Part shown: positions 61,573 through 64,000 of the stretch, in pieces
Position numbering within the stretch: position 1 is the stretch's first letter
Layout of the letters: every line of letters begins with the position of its first letter
NCBI GenBank assembly: GCA_002862435.1
Contig: PKDC01000006.1
Location: 1 to 64,000, forward strand
Reading direction: 5' to 3'
From: Pseudomonadota bacterium
GTDB lineage: Bacteria; Pseudomonadota; Gammaproteobacteria; UBA5335
DNA: 64,000 nucleotides
Translations under genes and position numbers: made by a program
Notes under the pieces: generated by a model
What the model saw: the letters and a program-made list of their open reading frames with translations, nothing else
Database searches by the model: none
What the model was told of the DNA's origin: nothing

Positions 61573-64000
61573 TCAGCGCACCGGCTGGCCGTCGGTATCC
61601 ACCACCTGCACCTCACCCCAGCCCAGCGCCCTCACCTCGGCCTCGATTTTCTTCAGATCCCCGACCACCACCCAGGTGAGCTGCTGCGGATCGATCCAGG
61701 CGCGCGCCACCTCGCCGGTCTGTTGAGGGGTCAGCGCGCGGATGTCCCGCACAAAATTGGCATAATAATGATCCGGCAGGCCGTATAGCACCAGATTCTC
61801 GATGCCACCCGCCACCTGAGCCGCCGTTTCGAACTGGCCGGGAAGCTTCAGGGTCATGTTCTTCTGGGCCTTGCCCAACTCCTCTGCGGTGACCGGCTTG
61901 GATCCCAGAATGGCGCCAATCTCCGTCGCCATCTCGCGCATGGCCGCGGCAGTCTTGTCGCGCTGCACCGGGGCGTACAGCATCCAGGGGCGCTGGCCCT
62001 TGGCATCGCCGAGCGTGGAGCCGGCGCCATAGGCCCAGCCCTTCTGTTCACGCAGATTGAAATTGATGCGCGAAGTAAACATGCCGCCCAACACCGCATT
62101 GACCGCCCGGAAGGCCAGGTCGTCCGCATGGCCGGTGGGTGCGATGAGCTCTCCAGCCATGATCATGGATTGGGCGTAGTCGGGTCGGTCGATCAGGAAG
62201 ATGCGCGGCTTCTCGGGCCGCAGCCGCGTTGGCAGGACAGGCGTGGTCACCGCATCCTCAGGCGCTTTCCAGTCCCCGAAGACCCGCTCCACCTGAGCCT
62301 TCAGGGTCGCCAGATCCACATCCCCGACCGCGACCAGCACCGCGTCCTTGGGATGCACATGGCGTCGGTAGAAGTTGCGTAGATCATCTGCCTTGGCTTC
62401 CCGGATCACCTCTTCCCGGCCACTGCCCGTGAGCGGCTGCCCATAGGGGTGATCGAGCCCGTAAAGCAGCGGAGGCAGCACACGCTGCGCCATGCTCGAG
62501 GGCTTGGTCTTCTCCTGCGCGATGGCTGCCAGGCGCTGTTCCTTGAGCAGGGCCAGGCGATCCTCGGGGAAAGCTGGATCACGCACAATCTCGGCAAACA
62601 GGGTCAAGGCGGGTTCAAGCGTCTCGCGCAGCGCCGACAGGCCTATCACCCCCGCATCCAGCTCCGCAGAAGCCCCAATCTCGGCCCCCAGGCGTTCCTT
62701 TTCCGCAGCGATCTGTTGCGCATCCTGCCGGCTGCTGCCTTCTTCCAGCATGTCCAGCGTCAGGCCGGCCAGCCCGGAGCGGCGCGGGTCGTCACTGGCA
62801 AAACCGGCAGACACCATCAGTTCCAGCTCCACCGTGGGCGCATTGGGCCGACGCGCGAGCACGACCGTCAGGCCATTGTCCAGCCGGGTCCGTTCCAGGG
62901 CGGGGAAATTCAGATCGGGCGGCGTGCCGGTGACGGGCACGGCGCTGCGATTCACGTCTTCGCCCACGGCGGCGTAGGTCGGGTACGGGTCGACGGTAAT
63001 GGTCAGCCGCCCCTCACCCAGCCAGGACTGCGCCACGGCGCGCAACTGTTCGGGGGTCGCTTCCCGCAGGCGATTGAGATCGGTCTTCCAGGCGTCGGGG
63101 GCTCCCCCCAGGGTCTGGCTTCCCGCCAACACCTGGGCCTTGCCGGCAAAGCCGCCGACCTTCTCGATGCCACGCAGGAATCCGGACAACGCGCCCATCC
63201 GTGCCCGCGCCAGCTCATCCACGGTCGGCCCTTCCTTGGCAAAGCGGGCCAGCTCCTCGTTGGCCACTGCCTCGATGCGCGCCAGGTCGGCTCCGGGTCG
63301 AGCGGTCGCCATCAAATACACTTGCGAACCCAGTTCACCGGGATCAAGCCCCAGGCTCACGTCGGTGGCCAGTTGCTCCTGCTCCACCAGGCGCCGATGC
63401 AGCCGAGAGGTCTTACCGGATCCCAGCACGGTGGTCGCCAGATCGAGCACCGGCAGGTCCGCGTGCCCCCATTCGGGCACATTCCACACCGCATACAGAC
63501 GGCCCTGGGCCACGCGGTCCTGCAGGCTCACGCGGCGTGGCTGCGCCAGTGGCGCGAAGTCCTTGGCGGGGCGCGTCACCGACGGTCCCGGCGGGATGCT
63601 GCCGAACGCCTGCCGCGCCTTGGCGATCGCCGTGTCCGTGTCCACATCCCCCGCGATCACCAGCACCGCATTGGTCGGACCGTAGTAGGTCTTGAACCAT
63701 TCATGCACGTCCTCCACCTTGGCCTGATCCAGATCTTCCATGGCGCCGATCGTGGTCCAGGAATACGGGTGGCCGGCGGGATAGGTGTTCTTCGCAATCA
63801 GCTCCCACACTTTGCCGTAGGGCGCGCTTTCACGCTGGCGTTTTTCGTTTTTCACCACCGCGCGCTGTTCATCGAGCTTGCCCTGGTCGATGGCGCCGAG
63901 CAGATGGCCCATGCGGTCGGACTCCATCCACAGGGCGAGATCAAGTGCCGGCGCGGGGACGTTCTGGAAATAGTTGGTGCGGTCGCGGCTGGTGGTACCG
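61573..64000 (-). CDS. M16 family zinc peptidase, two-domain (partial; N-terminus outside the window)
   Basis: The frame continues beyond base 64000 (visible upstream residues GTTSRDRTNYFQNVPAPALD), so the first ATG seen at 63927 is internal. About 808 residues are visible, two M16 units. The catalytic H-x-x-E-H of the first unit must lie outside; its distal Glu is in RAVVKNEKRQRE. In the second unit the place of the motif reads SGLAGLTLDMLEEGS, so that unit is a non-catalytic one, while its substrate pair R-Y is kept (LREQKGWAYG). Such proteins are usually exported. It converges with tatC. Confidence 0.92.
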   Translation of the reverse strand, partial: GTTSRDRTNYFQNVPAPALDLALWMESDRMGHLLGAIDQGKLDEQRAVVKNEKRQRESAPYGKVWELIAKNTYPAGHPYSWTTIGAMEDLDQAKVEDVHEWFKTYYGPTNAVLVIAGDVDTDTAIAKARQAFGSIPPGPSVTRPAKDFAPLAQPRRVSLQDRVAQGRLYAVWNVPEWGHADLPVLDLATTVLGSGKTSRLHRRLVEQEQLATDVSLGLDPGELGSQVYLMATARPGADLARIEAVANEELARFAKEGPTVDELARARMGALSGFLRGIEKVGGFAGKAQVLAGSQTLGGAPDAWKTDLNRLREATPEQLRAVAQSWLGEGRLTITVDPYPTYAAVGEDVNRSAVPVTGTPPDLNFPALERTRLDNGLTVVLARRPNAPTVELELMVSAGFASDDPRRSGLAGLTLDMLEEGSSRQDAQQIAAEKERLGAEIGASAELDAGVIGLSALRETLEPALTLFAEIVRDPAFPEDRLALLKEQRLAAIAQEKTKPSSMAQRVLPPLLYGLDHPYGQPLTGSGREEVIREAKADDLRNFYRRHVHPKDAVLVAVGDVDLATLKAQVERVFGDWKAPEDAVTTPVLPTRLRPEKPRIFLIDRPDYAQSMIMAGELIAPTGHADDLAFRAVNAVLGGMFTSRINFNLREQKGWAYGAGSTLGDAKGQRPWMLYAPVQRDKTAAAMREMATEIGAILGSKPVTAEELGKAQKNMTLKLPGQFETAAQVAGGIENLVLYGLPDHYYANFVRDIRALTPQQTGEVARAWIDPQQLTWVVVGDLKKIEAEVRALGWGEVQVVDTDGQPVR

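Overview
This 64 kb window is GC-rich chromosomal DNA that looks gammaproteobacterial. The order pilMNOPQ-aroK-aroB-(dgt)-gltB-gltD-pyrF-hemE, the ibaG-murA-hisG-hisD-hisC block, a petABC bc1 operon, hisBHAFIE-tatABC and pstSCAB-phoU all fit a free-living, respiring gammaproteobacterium. I cannot name the genus. A Chromatiales- or Halothiobacillus-like lineage is a guess. No rRNA, tRNA, insertion sequence, prophage or CRISPR array is visible. Genes are densely packed, often with 4-nt ATGA overlaps.

Layout. 1-2114 (minus): cytochrome bc1 complex petA-petB-petC, with petC cut by the window edge. 2251-6895 (minus): hisC, hisD, hisG, murA and a BolA-family gene. 7055-10061 (plus): ribosomal protein L31 with a good promoter, a short malic enzyme and citrate synthase. 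10138-13278 (minus): a conserved unknown and penicillin-binding protein 1A. 13499-21466 (plus): the type IV pilus assembly genes pilMNOPQ, then aroK, aroB and dgt. 21489-29380 (plus): glutamate synthase gltBD, pyrF and hemE. 29401-34921 (minus): the phosphate uptake operon pstSCAB-phoU. 35094-37204 (minus): a class II photolyase overlapping a GST-family gene.

37377-49423 is the accessory highlight: a gene cluster for biuret-type nitrogen compounds. It encodes a biuret hydrolase (close to BiuH, with Asp30/Lys136/Cys169), a second isochorismatase-like hydrolase that could act on triuret, a cupin overlapping biuH, and an AtzF-type allophanate hydrolase. It also encodes a BMP-type ABC importer (binding protein, two permeases, double ATPase), an NCS2-type permease, a Tsx-like outer-membrane channel and a divergent FCD-type GntR regulator. 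A FadR-type palindrome recurs in front of the transcription units, so the cluster looks like one regulon: entry through the outer membrane, import, biuret to allophanate to ammonia and CO2. No cyanuric acid hydrolase is present.

49476-55401: rimO, an HNH nuclease, hemH, a small exported protein with a DVSGQ motif, a Nudix hydrolase and a UMF1-type MFS transporter. 55574-55910 (minus) carries no gene but has every sign of a CsrB/RsmZ-type regulatory RNA: about 20 GGA motifs, several in hairpin loops, a strong intrinsic terminator, and an upstream GacA-like box. 56015-61529 (plus): dtd, hisB-hisH-hisA-hisF-hisI-hisE and tatA-tatB-tatC. 61573-64000 (minus): a double M16 peptidase whose N-terminus lies outside the window.
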